This document shows positions 9,372 to 16,604 of a DNA stretch of 33,440 nucleotides, piece by piece. Where the stretch lies: contig DAIOSQ010000003.1 in the NCBI GenBank assembly GCA_036752465.1, forward strand, positions 1 to 33,440, read 5' to 3'. Below the pieces are notes generated by a model. That model saw nothing but the letters and a program-made list of their open reading frames with translations, was not told the DNA's origin and did no database searches. The translations under genes and the position numbers were made by a program. Numbering within the stretch: position 1 is the stretch's first letter; each line of letters begins with the position of its first letter. Source of the stretch: DAIOSQ01 sp036752465 (lineage in GTDB: Bacteria > Pseudomonadota > Gammaproteobacteria > Legionellales > Legionellaceae).

Positions 9372-9804
9372 GATCAGTCATTAAGATGGTAATTTATTTA
9401 TCACCTCTTGTCCAATCTCCAATGCTTAATAAATCTAAAAAAAACAGAGTGAATACGGATGTATCACAACAAGCAGTTTGTTAAACGATGAGACCAGTGG
9501 CCATGGCTGGCAATGCTCTGATCTTTGGCATTTTCAGCCAATCTGTTGTTCACCTGTATAAGTCAAGTTCAATATAACCCGTAAATTTTGCAATTGCAAT
9601 TAGCTGGGGTGGCTGTTGGCGCTGCCTAATGGAAACCGGCTGAGTCGAGAGGTGTATGTTCGGATTTGCGCGTAGCCAATGGGGAGGTTTCGCTGGCTGA
9701 CTCTGCTATATTTTTCAGGATAATTGGTGCAGAGATGGCTTCGCTGATAACTCAGAGCGGGCGGTAACATTCGTTATGAGGCAACTCAGTCGTGGAGAAT
9801 TCGC
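9372..9804. other. Gene-poor stretch between IS and effector-like cluster
   Basis: I see no convincing coding region, tRNA or known RNA here. It contains a perfect 12-bp palindrome TTGCAATTGCAA at 9588-9599. The part from about 9600 to 9790 is less A/T-rich than its surroundings and does not read as a recognisable protein in any frame. It could be a remnant of an older element or an unannotated transcript. Confidence 0.4.
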
Positions 9805-9832
9805 TTGTATTTTGTCCTTTTTTCGGTATAAT
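9805..9832 (+). promoter_or_regulatory. Possible promoter of the OTU/phosphatase pair
   Basis: A perfect -10 TATAAT (9827-9832) is preceded after 16 bases by TTGTAT (9805-9810), a weak -35. It lies 77 bp upstream of the preferred OTU start at 9909. It overlaps codons that would belong to a longer reading of that ORF, which further supports the downstream start. Confidence 0.45.
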
Positions 9833-9908
9833 TAGTAAAATATTTGAACATAAAATGAATAAAAAAACATATTTTTCATCTGGGGTAAATAAAACCAAAG
9901 GGGTTAGT

Positions 9909-11711
9909 ATGATTGATCCAGACTTTACTTTTCAGCAATTGCTTGGCCATCTCGAGCGCGAACCCAATGATGCATTGGATCACAATACGATCGTACAAAT
10001 TGTTCTTCGTATGGACGCTAGTTTTTATAACGGTGTTGATCATCATTTTGATGAACTGACTCGGCGATTAGGACGTCGTGAAAATATTGTCACTCTAAGC
10101 AAAATGCTCTTCGCTAAAATGATCCAATCAGGAATGCTGGTTAATGACGCATACCAACATACAGTGCCTGCTCTCTTGTTGCTTGGCTCACTTTTTGCGA
10201 CGATTCCTGAGTTGCAAGCAGATAAAGCTTTTCTGGACCTAGTTAAAGGCGTAAGAGAGAAAGCAATAAGCCAGGGCGCAATAAGCCAGGCGGATATTTT
10301 TGATAGCATGGCTGTTATTCGACCATATTTAACTAAACTGCAAGCCACGATGAAGTATGAACCATACGCAGGATTTATTTCTAGCGCTAATGATGAGCAT
10401 GTAAGAGCGAGGGTAACCCAAACGGATATTGTTTACGCTGACAGATTCAATGCGGATGTCGTCCATCACTACGAGCAACTATCTCAAGCCCCGGGTAAGG
10501 GTGTTGGTATTGGTATGGTTGCTATGCAGAACATTAGAGGCGATGGCAATTGCTATTATCGATCTATTTTAAGATCGCATATTGAACAGATTGTTATGAT
10601 GAAAAACCCTGATAGAGCCAACTTATTTCGGCACTTGTCGAATATCATGAGCGGCGAATTACTGAAAGATGGCTCTCTATTTCGTCAACATCATCCAGAC
10701 AAAGTTGCACGACTAGTCGAATTGATAGCGAAACTAAATGCTGCTGCAGATGGAACCACCTGGAATACGGTACAAGCATTTTGGCATGACCTTGTTGATA
10801 ATACTGAACAGGGTGACGATTATGCTTTAATTCTAGCATCTCGTTTTCTAGTTGGTCAATATATAACAGACCATCAGGACTTTGCTCCCAATGGGCTAAG
10901 CATAAGAGATGCCATGATGTTTGTGTCTTCAGATGGGGAGACATTCGATGGCATCATTAATGAAAAGATATTAACTATGGGAGAATGTGCGGAGGGAGCG
11001 CACGTCGACATGGCTATATTGCAAACAATGATCGATCAGGAAGGGAACCTGGTGATACTACCTCGTGAACAAGGTTACGCAGTAACTCTTCAACCCGTTG
11101 CAACTGATAGAGCTGGCCTCCGAAAGACCATGACTAACTTGCTTTTCAGGCCTGGACATTATGATTACATGTATAATCAAGAACAATATGCTGAGCTGAC
11201 TGCAGCTCAGGAAAATGCGCCATTCCAAGCCTTTAATTTCTCAGGAATATCTGCTGCTCTAGTGCCTGATTCAATCGATTCAAGCTCAACGATAAAGTGG
11301 CTATCTGCTATCTCAGGCCAAAAAAGTGCAGGCGGAGTAGGGCAAGAATTTGTAGAGCCAAAACTTACAGCAAAAGAGATAAGGGATGTTCTGAACCAAT
11401 ACAAAACAAACTGGATATTGTGGCAAGTATGTACTTTCTGTACAAGTTTGTTTGGATGGAATATGCCGCATGAGAGTGAGGAAATCAAGGCCTTACGAAA
11501 CTTGGTTGATTTGAAAAGAGATGATGCGGAGATCGATACAGCAGCGATTATCAATGCGCTGCGCAACAAATCGTTTTTTGCGGCCGATAGAAGTGTACAA
11601 TTTGTTGCGGAGCAAAGTAAGCCGAAGCCCGTAGAAAAAGAAGATGGTTTATCCACGGACGAAGTAGTATCGAGTTTGGCCAGTACATTGAGTACCAAAG
11701 GAAGATCATAA
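9909..11711 (+). CDS. OTU-family cysteine protease (deubiquitinase-like), candidate effector
   Basis: The ORF is open from 9792, but the start at 9909 is preferred because AAAGGGG lies about 6 bases upstream; this gives 600 residues. The OTU Cys-box is RGDGNCYYRSI with D212 and C215. The His-box is RPGHYDYMY with H417, and D419 completes the H-x-D arrangement of OTUB-like enzymes. These residues would cleave ubiquitin or ubiquitin-like isopeptide bonds. The Cys and His are 202 residues apart, well beyond a compact OTU core. Legionella OTUs of the LotA/LotB/LotC type carry an enlarged helical insertion at this place. Residues 1-200 form an uncharacterised helical region. The C-terminus is charged, then small-residue-rich (VEKEDGLSTDEVVSSLAS), compatible with, but not proof of, a Dot/Icm-type signal. 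No signal peptide is seen. The phosphatase gene follows after 47 bp. Ubiquitin cleavage and export are inferred. Confidence 0.85.
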   Translation: MIDPDFTFQQLLGHLEREPNDALDHNTIVQIVLRMDASFYNGVDHHFDELTRRLGRRENIVTLSKMLFAKMIQSGMLVNDAYQHTVPALLLLGSLFATIPELQADKAFLDLVKGVREKAISQGAISQADIFDSMAVIRPYLTKLQATMKYEPYAGFISSANDEHVRARVTQTDIVYADRFNADVVHHYEQLSQAPGKGVGIGMVAMQNIRGDGNCYYRSILRSHIEQIVMMKNPDRANLFRHLSNIMSGELLKDGSLFRQHHPDKVARLVELIAKLNAAADGTTWNTVQAFWHDLVDNTEQGDDYALILASRFLVGQYITDHQDFAPNGLSIRDAMMFVSSDGETFDGIINEKILTMGECAEGAHVDMAILQTMIDQEGNLVILPREQGYAVTLQPVATDRAGLRKTMTNLLFRPGHYDYMYNQEQYAELTAAQENAPFQAFNFSGISAALVPDSIDSSSTIKWLSAISGQKSAGGVGQEFVEPKLTAKEIRDVLNQYKTNWILWQVCTFCTSLFGWNMPHESEEIKALRNLVDLKRDDAEIDTAAIINALRNKSFFAADRSVQFVAEQSKPKPVEKEDGLSTDEVVSSLASTLSTKGRS

Positions 11712-11758
11712 ATATATGGTCTATACTCATCAATATAAGCCCAATTTAGGAGCATGTT

Positions 11759-13141
11759 ATGCAACAGCCATGCGAAATGGTTTATTTAGATGAGTCTATC
11801 CGTGTATATCCGGTTGTTGTAGGCAATTTAATTGATAAAACGCTGGTGATCGGTGATTTACATGCCAATGCCATGAAGGCATTGTATCTGTTGGTGCGCT
11901 ATGGCGTTTTATCATTTGATGATCACGCGCTGTTTGCAGAAGCCTGGGCTATTTACGACAAACCCACCGCAGCACTAACTGCCGAAGATTTAGCACGATT
12001 TGAAGAGATTGTGAATGGTGCTGCCGTGCTGAACTTGCCAGGACTGATCAATTTTATTGGCGATGAATTCGCCGATCGTGGCAAGAACGATTTTTTTACC
12101 GCACTTGTATTTCAAAAGCTGCATGACAGTCATGTGCCATACCGCATCCAATTATCCAATCACGGCTCTTATCTTTTGTATTATGCGGAAACAGGACGAC
12201 AACAACCGGAACTTGGCCCAGGGCAAACCGCCTCGCTTGATAATTACATTGCGTTGAAACATCGTTTGCCTGGTGTAGAAGAAAAATTTATGCAATTGCT
12301 CGTCGCTGCCTACAAAGATCACCTGTGTCTAATCGGTTACGCTCAGCCGGTGGGTGGGCCAGTCTGTTTATTTACCCATGCCCCAATTGACAACCACACC
12401 TTACAGAGCTTAGCAGACTACTTTTGTGTGATCTACGACAGTTCATCCGTAGAAGGCTTGGTTTCCTCTATCGATGCCATCAATGCCGCTGTCAGTCAGT
12501 TCCTGCAGGGGGGGCGATTCTCATCGATCCTCGACAGTACAGCCTATATCGCAGCACCGAATATCAGAACCAATACGGTGACCAGGAACCCGGTGTATGA
12601 AATACTCTGGAACAGACAACCAATACGCTGCGGACTGCCCTGTGCGGCGCTCAATGTGCATGGTCATGTCGGAGATTTTGCAAATGTCCGTGTATTTAGT
12701 CCATCGCACCTTAACACTGACTCTGATTGGGGCAAACCAGATGAGGCGGTCTATGATAAAAAAACAGGTGTATTGCTAGGTGTCATTCCTGCAGACGACC
12801 AAAAACGCTGTCCTATGTTTGTGACCCATGTTTCACCGCAGGATAGATTGAGTCTGTTTTACCGTGATGCTGCACTTAGTTTATCCGCGGCAACCGGTGT
12901 GATGTTAGATGAAACAGCAGGGTCTGATATCGCCGCTACCACTGCTGTTGACGAAGACACAACAGTGGCAGCAAGCAGCGTGCTGCTAGATGAAACAGCA
13001 GGTTCTGAAAACAGCTCAGTCGCCAGTGTTGTTGACGAATCACTGCTTGCGCCATCTAAAAGGAAATCTTCTGCTGTGACCATAAGCCCATTGTCAGAGG
13101 AAGATCCGGTACATTTTAGCAGTAAGAGCGCTAAATTCTAG
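11759..13141 (+). CDS. PPP-type metallophosphoesterase, WipA/WipB-like candidate effector
   Basis: The 460-residue product has the metal-ligand blocks of the calcineurin-like PPP fold in order. They are IGDLHAN (D33, H35), IGDEFADRGK (D102, with DRG at 106-108), LSNHGSYL (N134, H135), FTHAPI (H207) and NVHGHVG (H301/H303). The family binds two metals and removes phosphate from Ser/Thr or Tyr residues. The DLHAN and SNHGS variants resemble the Legionella WipA/WipB phosphatases more than housekeeping Ser/Thr phosphatases. Residues 381-434 are two copies of a 27-residue unit beginning V-x-LDETAGS. The C-terminus contains SEED and ends SSKSAKF, similar to acidic-block secretion signals. AGGAG six bases before the ATG fixes the start. 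It probably shares a transcript with the OTU gene. Substrate and delivery are unknown. Confidence 0.8.
   Translation: MQQPCEMVYLDESIRVYPVVVGNLIDKTLVIGDLHANAMKALYLLVRYGVLSFDDHALFAEAWAIYDKPTAALTAEDLARFEEIVNGAAVLNLPGLINFIGDEFADRGKNDFFTALVFQKLHDSHVPYRIQLSNHGSYLLYYAETGRQQPELGPGQTASLDNYIALKHRLPGVEEKFMQLLVAAYKDHLCLIGYAQPVGGPVCLFTHAPIDNHTLQSLADYFCVIYDSSSVEGLVSSIDAINAAVSQFLQGGRFSSILDSTAYIAAPNIRTNTVTRNPVYEILWNRQPIRCGLPCAALNVHGHVGDFANVRVFSPSHLNTDSDWGKPDEAVYDKKTGVLLGVIPADDQKRCPMFVTHVSPQDRLSLFYRDAALSLSAATGVMLDETAGSDIAATTAVDEDTTVAASSVLLDETAGSENSSVASVVDESLLAPSKRKSSAVTISPLSEEDPVHFSSKSAKF
12899..13060 (+). repeat. In-frame tandem repeat of 81 bp (27 residues)
   Basis: The first unit is 12899-12979 and the second starts at 12980. 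Both encode V-(M/L)-LDETAGS at the start and V-V/A-DE near the end, with a Ser/Thr/Ala-rich middle. The start of the unit is nearly identical at DNA level (GATGAAACAGCAGG), so the duplication is recent or homogenised. It lies C-terminal to the phosphatase core and is acidic, probably flexible. Confidence 0.75.
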
Positions 13142-13173
13142 ATGAGATTGGTGCGTAATAACAGACCATATGC

Positions 13174-13202
13174 TTGTCTGTCTGTTTAAAATTTAATATA
13201 AT
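13174..13202 (+). promoter_or_regulatory. Probable promoter of the GNC-fold gene
   Basis: TTGTCT (13174-13179) and a perfect TATAAT (13197-13202) are separated by 17 bases, ending 40 bp before the ATG at 13243. This suggests the third gene of the cluster is transcribed independently of the phosphatase gene. Confidence 0.55.
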
Positions 13203-13242
13203 ATCTGATATTTATTTCAATCAGACATTATAACGGGTTTTT

Positions 13243-14154
13243 ATGCTACTTATTGACTATGTATGCGAGCAACTTCCTATGGTGATCAGTGAGCACTACG
13301 CCAATGATCGAATCCATCTTCTCAATCAAATGCGCCATAACATGTTTCGTTATGCGCCTACCTGTTTAGATACGCAGAAGTCAAAATACTACTCGGAGCA
13401 ATACAGGCAAAACCACGAGCAACAGCATGAAACTACGCAGATCATGAACTGGTTGGTAGAAAAGATGACGTACCCAATTTCACAGATGTCACTGGATGTG
13501 AGCACTGGTTTGTCTTTTTGGGGATGGACACCACACAATGTGTCAGAAGCCAAGACCATCTATCTATTGCGGCATGCCTTGCATTTTAAAACGCTCGGTC
13601 TGGGAAATTGTGCTTATCGTGCTGCATATGCAGCCATTGAGTTGGCTAAAGTTTTTTTCAGTACGCACGCGGGAATAGAGGTGAGACTCCGCTCATATCC
13701 TGAGATCGATCAGTTTGTTGTTATAGTTGGCAACACGAGCAGTGGTTGGACAGTATATGATCCGCTCACCAATCCAGACTTGGTATTTGATCTTGCGGAG
13801 TATGATGAGCGCATCAAACCTTGTTTTCAGGTGGTTGGTTCGCCCAAGCAAGCATTTGAATTGACAATCGATCGAGGTCACATCAAGCAATATCAAGCCT
13901 TAGTCCAAAAAATGCTGTATTTTATCCAAACTGAAGCCGATAAGTTATGCGCACAATCCTTGCGCCAGGACAGCCATTATCGCTGGTTTTTGCAAGAAAA
14001 AGGCATCACAGATCCGACTGGCCAAAAAACCAAGCAAGCCATACAGCATGTGCTGGCGCAGGCACATGCTGCAAGCACACCGATGCTTGCTGATCGGCCG
14101 ACTCGCATGGAAAGCTTACCCGTAGGTGGGGGAACCATTGTCAACTCGCCATAA
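13243..14154 (+). CDS. Cys-protease/transglutaminase-like (GNC...DP) fold protein, candidate effector
   Basis: This 303-residue protein is not matched to a named family. Its middle has the layout of papain-fold/transglutaminase-like bacterial proteins. GLGNCAYRAAYAAIEL places a possible nucleophile C123 at a helix start. SYPEIDQFVVIVGN is the beta strand where the catalytic His normally sits. GWTVYDPLTNP carries D173. In usual members the second block is DH-(A/V)-F-V-V; here the position after D156 is Q157, so the canonical His is absent and the protein may be inactive or use another residue. The flanks are helical (residues 1-110 and 215-290). There is no signal peptide or membrane segment. 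It lies 101 bp after the phosphatase gene with its own promoter-like sequence. Effector status is inferred from context. Confidence 0.55.
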   Translation: MLLIDYVCEQLPMVISEHYANDRIHLLNQMRHNMFRYAPTCLDTQKSKYYSEQYRQNHEQQHETTQIMNWLVEKMTYPISQMSLDVSTGLSFWGWTPHNVSEAKTIYLLRHALHFKTLGLGNCAYRAAYAAIELAKVFFSTHAGIEVRLRSYPEIDQFVVIVGNTSSGWTVYDPLTNPDLVFDLAEYDERIKPCFQVVGSPKQAFELTIDRGHIKQYQALVQKMLYFIQTEADKLCAQSLRQDSHYRWFLQEKGITDPTGQKTKQAIQHVLAQAHAASTPMLADRPTRMESLPVGGGTIVNSP

Positions 14155-14201
14155 AGGCGGAATGGCTGGTATTACCCTTATTGACGGCGTGGCGGTTTAG
14201 T

Positions 14202-15221
14202 TCAGAAACTATTTTGTTTTACTGGGACTAGCGTAGCATCATGGATTTCGATGAAGAGAATGTGCATTAATTTGTCTTGTATTAATAAAAAAGATGCAGT
14301 CAGTGTGACTGATTGGTCTTTTAAAACCAACTCATATGGTGTGGTTATTTTGTCATCGATAAGATGATGATAGGTTGCTTGACTATGCGCGTGCATAAAG
14401 TCAGTAATCAATCGTCCGCGCAATCCTTCGCGGCTGCTTGTGTATTCTATGTCGAATCCATTTAAAAAACGTTCAGCTCTAGTATTTGCAAAGCAAATGC
14501 ATGGTCGTTGATTTTGAGAAATATCGACGATCAGCATGGCTTCATTGAGTTTATTATAGGCCCAATAGATGGTACTCCACGCAAAGCCATTGATTTCTTG
14601 GTCATGAAGATAATACGTTTGTTGTGGCATAATTCGATGTTTTTGTCTAAAAAAAGGACAGTAAAAGCGCGCGATGTCGACTGAACGATATGTTCTCGGT
14701 CGTCTGGGCACGTCAAGTTTTTGGTGATGTATAATCAACATGATACTCATCACGCGAGTTTGCTTGGTCATAAAAGCAAGCGAGGCCGTTACTTGATGTG
14801 CTGTTTGATCACCCTGCAGAACAAAATCATGTTGTGTTGGCATGGGCGTTGGATCGGGATCTGCTAAAAACAGACATTTGCCTGAGGTTGTTTTGTCGGT
14901 ACGCCAAGTTTTTACTAGATTTTCGTAATCAATTTGACTCTCTGCTTGGAATAATTTTGTTATGGGTGTACCGCGCATATCGATGGTTGTTTCTTCATAT
15001 AACATATGCATAGCTGCTGCATTCATATAACAAATACGTTTATCTGTGTGATCGGGTCGCAACTCAATTATAATGATGCCTTTTTGTAATTCATTATATG
15101 CAGCATACACAATATTCCAAAAAATATCGCTTTCGATACTCGCTGTGGATGGTTTTTGATTGATTCTCATTTGTCGCAGCATATGTATTACCTGTGCGTT
15201 AATGAACCCATTAAAATGCAT
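14202..15221 (-). CDS. Tandem PAS-like sensor protein without output domain
   Basis: The 339-residue product consists of two related halves. Half one, about 28-150, contains FWNIVYAAYNELQKGIIIIE, then CYMNAAAMHMLY, and ends ASLAFMTKQTRVMSIMLII. Half two, about 205-330, contains AWSTIYWAYNKLNEAMLIVD, then CFANTRAERFLNG, and ends ASFLLIQDKLMHILFIEI. The shared order helix, strand, N-x-(A/R)-A/E segment and closing strands resembles PAS domains, which sense small ligands, redox state or partner proteins. No kinase, GGDEF, EAL or DNA-binding domain follows, so it could act only through a partner. No signal peptide is seen. The start is uncertain: Met14 has a better-placed AGG than Met1. It faces the GNC-fold gene convergently with 47 bp between them. 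The PAS assignment is from pattern and is moderate. Confidence 0.55.
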   Translation of the reverse strand: MHFNGFINAQVIHMLRQMRINQKPSTASIESDIFWNIVYAAYNELQKGIIIIELRPDHTDKRICYMNAAAMHMLYEETTIDMRGTPITKLFQAESQIDYENLVKTWRTDKTTSGKCLFLADPDPTPMPTQHDFVLQGDQTAHQVTASLAFMTKQTRVMSIMLIIHHQKLDVPRRPRTYRSVDIARFYCPFFRQKHRIMPQQTYYLHDQEINGFAWSTIYWAYNKLNEAMLIVDISQNQRPCICFANTRAERFLNGFDIEYTSSREGLRGRLITDFMHAHSQATYHHLIDDKITTPYELVLKDQSVTLTASFLLIQDKLMHILFIEIHDATLVPVKQNSF

Positions 15222-15342
15222 CAGTTAGTTTGACAGTACATTAATTTCTCATCATAAACAATCACCCGCGTCGCCTTAATCTTCTCTTAAAAATTCTGCA
15301 CTATACTTAAAGTGAAGGTAACAACTCATCCTGGGGCATAAC

Positions 15343-15357
15343 TTGACGAACCGTCAA
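15343..15357. promoter_or_regulatory. Operator-like inverted repeat TTGACG-3-CGTCAA
   Basis: A perfect 6-bp inverted repeat with a 3-base centre lies in the divergent region between the PAS-like gene and the small charged gene, 51 bp before the latter's ATG. It could be a repressor or activator site or a small hairpin. There is no direct evidence for either. Confidence 0.3.
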
Positions 15358-15407
15358 TCTGGGCATGAGCGGTTAACAACAAAGATAATTAACCAGAGGT
15401 GATGATC

Positions 15408-15614
15408 ATGAGCTTTCACTATGAGCACCATGAGCGCGATGAACATAGCTATTCACTCGATTACCCATCAGATGAATCAGCTGAAGACTTGATGCGCAAA
15501 AAACAAATCCGTCAGATGATTGAAAATCGACTGGAAAAAAAACGTCTGAAAGAGCAACTCGAAGACTATGAAGGCGAATTAGATGGCGAGTTTGATTGGG
15601 ATCATCTTGACTAA
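15408..15614 (+). CDS. Small charged protein, possibly PA3496 family
   Basis: A 68-residue, highly charged protein begins with MSFHYEHHERDEHSYSL. It continues into a basic helical segment (RKKQIRQMIENRLEKKRLKEQ, about residues 24-44) and ends in an acidic tail DGEFDWDHLD. The ATG at 15408 is chosen because CAGAGG lies 8 bases upstream; a GTG at 15399 and an ATG at 15402 are in frame but too close to that site. The pattern of a short basic helix with repeated R-(x)-IE/IEN-LE-KRL and an acidic flank resembles the PA3496-type small proteins of gammaproteobacteria, whose function is not settled. It ends 7 bp from the convergent folD end. Confidence 0.6.
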   Translation: MSFHYEHHERDEHSYSLDYPSDESAEDLMRKKQIRQMIENRLEKKRLKEQLEDYEGELDGEFDWDHLD

Positions 15615-15621
15615 GTGTCGC

Positions 15622-16482
15622 TTAGGCGCCCGCGGTTAACTGTGAGGCTGCATGAAGCGTGTTGTTGAGCAGGGTGGCAATGGTCATTGGACCCACACCA
15701 CCGGGCACGGGTGTGAGTGCTTGCACAATGTTGACAGCGGCGGCAAAATTTAAATCACCATGGATTTTACCGTCTGCATTGCGATGGATGCCTATGTCGA
15801 TGATGGTATGATTCTCATTAAGCCACTCTGGTTTGATTAAATCATACTTGCCGGTGGCGATGATCAATAGATCGGCTTGTCGGACATGTTGTGCTAATTG
15901 ACGTGTCGCTTGATGGCAGATAGTAACTGTAGCTTTGGCCAGTAAGAGCTCCAGCAGCATCGGTCGCCCTACAATATTTGAAGCACCCACCACCACCGCA
16001 TGCATGCCAGCCACGGCAATCTGGTAATATTTTAACAGCAGCATCACACCGTATGGTGTGCATGGTCGCAACAGCGGTATACCTTGCGCCAGTCTGCCGA
16101 GATTGTACGGGTGAAACCCATCGACATCCTTCTTGGGATCAATTGCTTCGATAATGCGTGCGGTTTGTATATGATCAGGTAAGGGCAACTGTACCAAAAT
16201 ACCATGCACCGCAGCCGTTTGATTCAACTCAGCAATCAGGGTGAGCAGGGCGTGTTCGCTGGTTGCTGTGGGCAAGTCATAGGCAAAAGACTGAAAACCA
16301 ACTTCCAAGCAAGCCCGGCGTTTGTGCTGCACATAAATGCTAGATGCTGGGTGATTGCCAACTTGAATGACCGCTAAACCGGGGGGCGCGAGTTGTGCGG
16401 CAGCTCTTGCCATTACAGTTTGTTGAATGGTCTGTTTGATCTCAGCGGCAGCAGGCGTGCCCGAAAGCAATTGTGCGGTCAT
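15622..16482 (-). CDS. folD: Bifunctional methylenetetrahydrofolate dehydrogenase / methenyltetrahydrofolate cyclohydrolase FolD
   Basis: The 286-residue FolD oxidises 5,10-methylene-THF with NADP and hydrolyses 5,10-methenyl-THF to 10-formyl-THF, supplying one-carbon units to purine and fMet synthesis in the cytoplasm. Visible signatures are SSIYVQHKRRAC with catalytic K54, GILVQLPLPDH, DPKKDVDGFHPYNLGRL, PCTPYGVMLLL, the dinucleotide-binding VVVGASNIVGRP, and the closing TPVPGGVGPMTIATLL. The length is normal and no key residue is missing. It lies 122 bp downstream of the RhlE-like helicase on the same strand, with a small hairpin in between, so it may be transcribed separately. The identification is secure. 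Confidence 0.96.
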   Translation of the reverse strand: MTAQLLSGTPAAAEIKQTIQQTVMARAAAQLAPPGLAVIQVGNHPASSIYVQHKRRACLEVGFQSFAYDLPTATSEHALLTLIAELNQTAAVHGILVQLPLPDHIQTARIIEAIDPKKDVDGFHPYNLGRLAQGIPLLRPCTPYGVMLLLKYYQIAVAGMHAVVVGASNIVGRPMLLELLLAKATVTICHQATRQLAQHVRQADLLIIATGKYDLIKPEWLNENHTIIDIGIHRNADGKIHGDLNFAAAVNIVQALTPVPGGVGPMTIATLLNNTLHAASQLTAGA

Positions 16483-16579
16483 ATACCCTTTCTATCTGAA
16501 GTTTACGCGGTGCTCTTGTGCGTGCCGGATTAACTTAACATACATCGTGTCACACAGCCAAGCGCTTAACACAATCGTC

Positions 16580-16596
16580 AGCGGCTTGACGCCGCT
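16580..16596 (-). terminator. Short hairpin between rhlE-like gene and folD
   Basis: AGCGGC and GCCGCT form a perfect 6-bp GC-rich stem with a 5-base loop, placed just upstream of the stop of the helicase when read on the plus strand and downstream of it on the minus strand. No T-run follows on either strand, so it is at best a weak terminator or a transcript-stability hairpin. Confidence 0.25.
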
Positions 16597-16604
16597 TGTT
16601 TGCG

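Noticed and set aside
9792..9908. N-terminal extension of the OTU protein from position 9792
   Set aside because: It has no ribosome binding site and contains the TATAAT promoter-like box; the ATG at 9909 has AAAGGGG in front of it.
11207..11764. 185-codon minus-strand frame
   Set aside because: It lies opposite the OTU gene, which has a complete catalytic signature; no motif supports the antisense frame.
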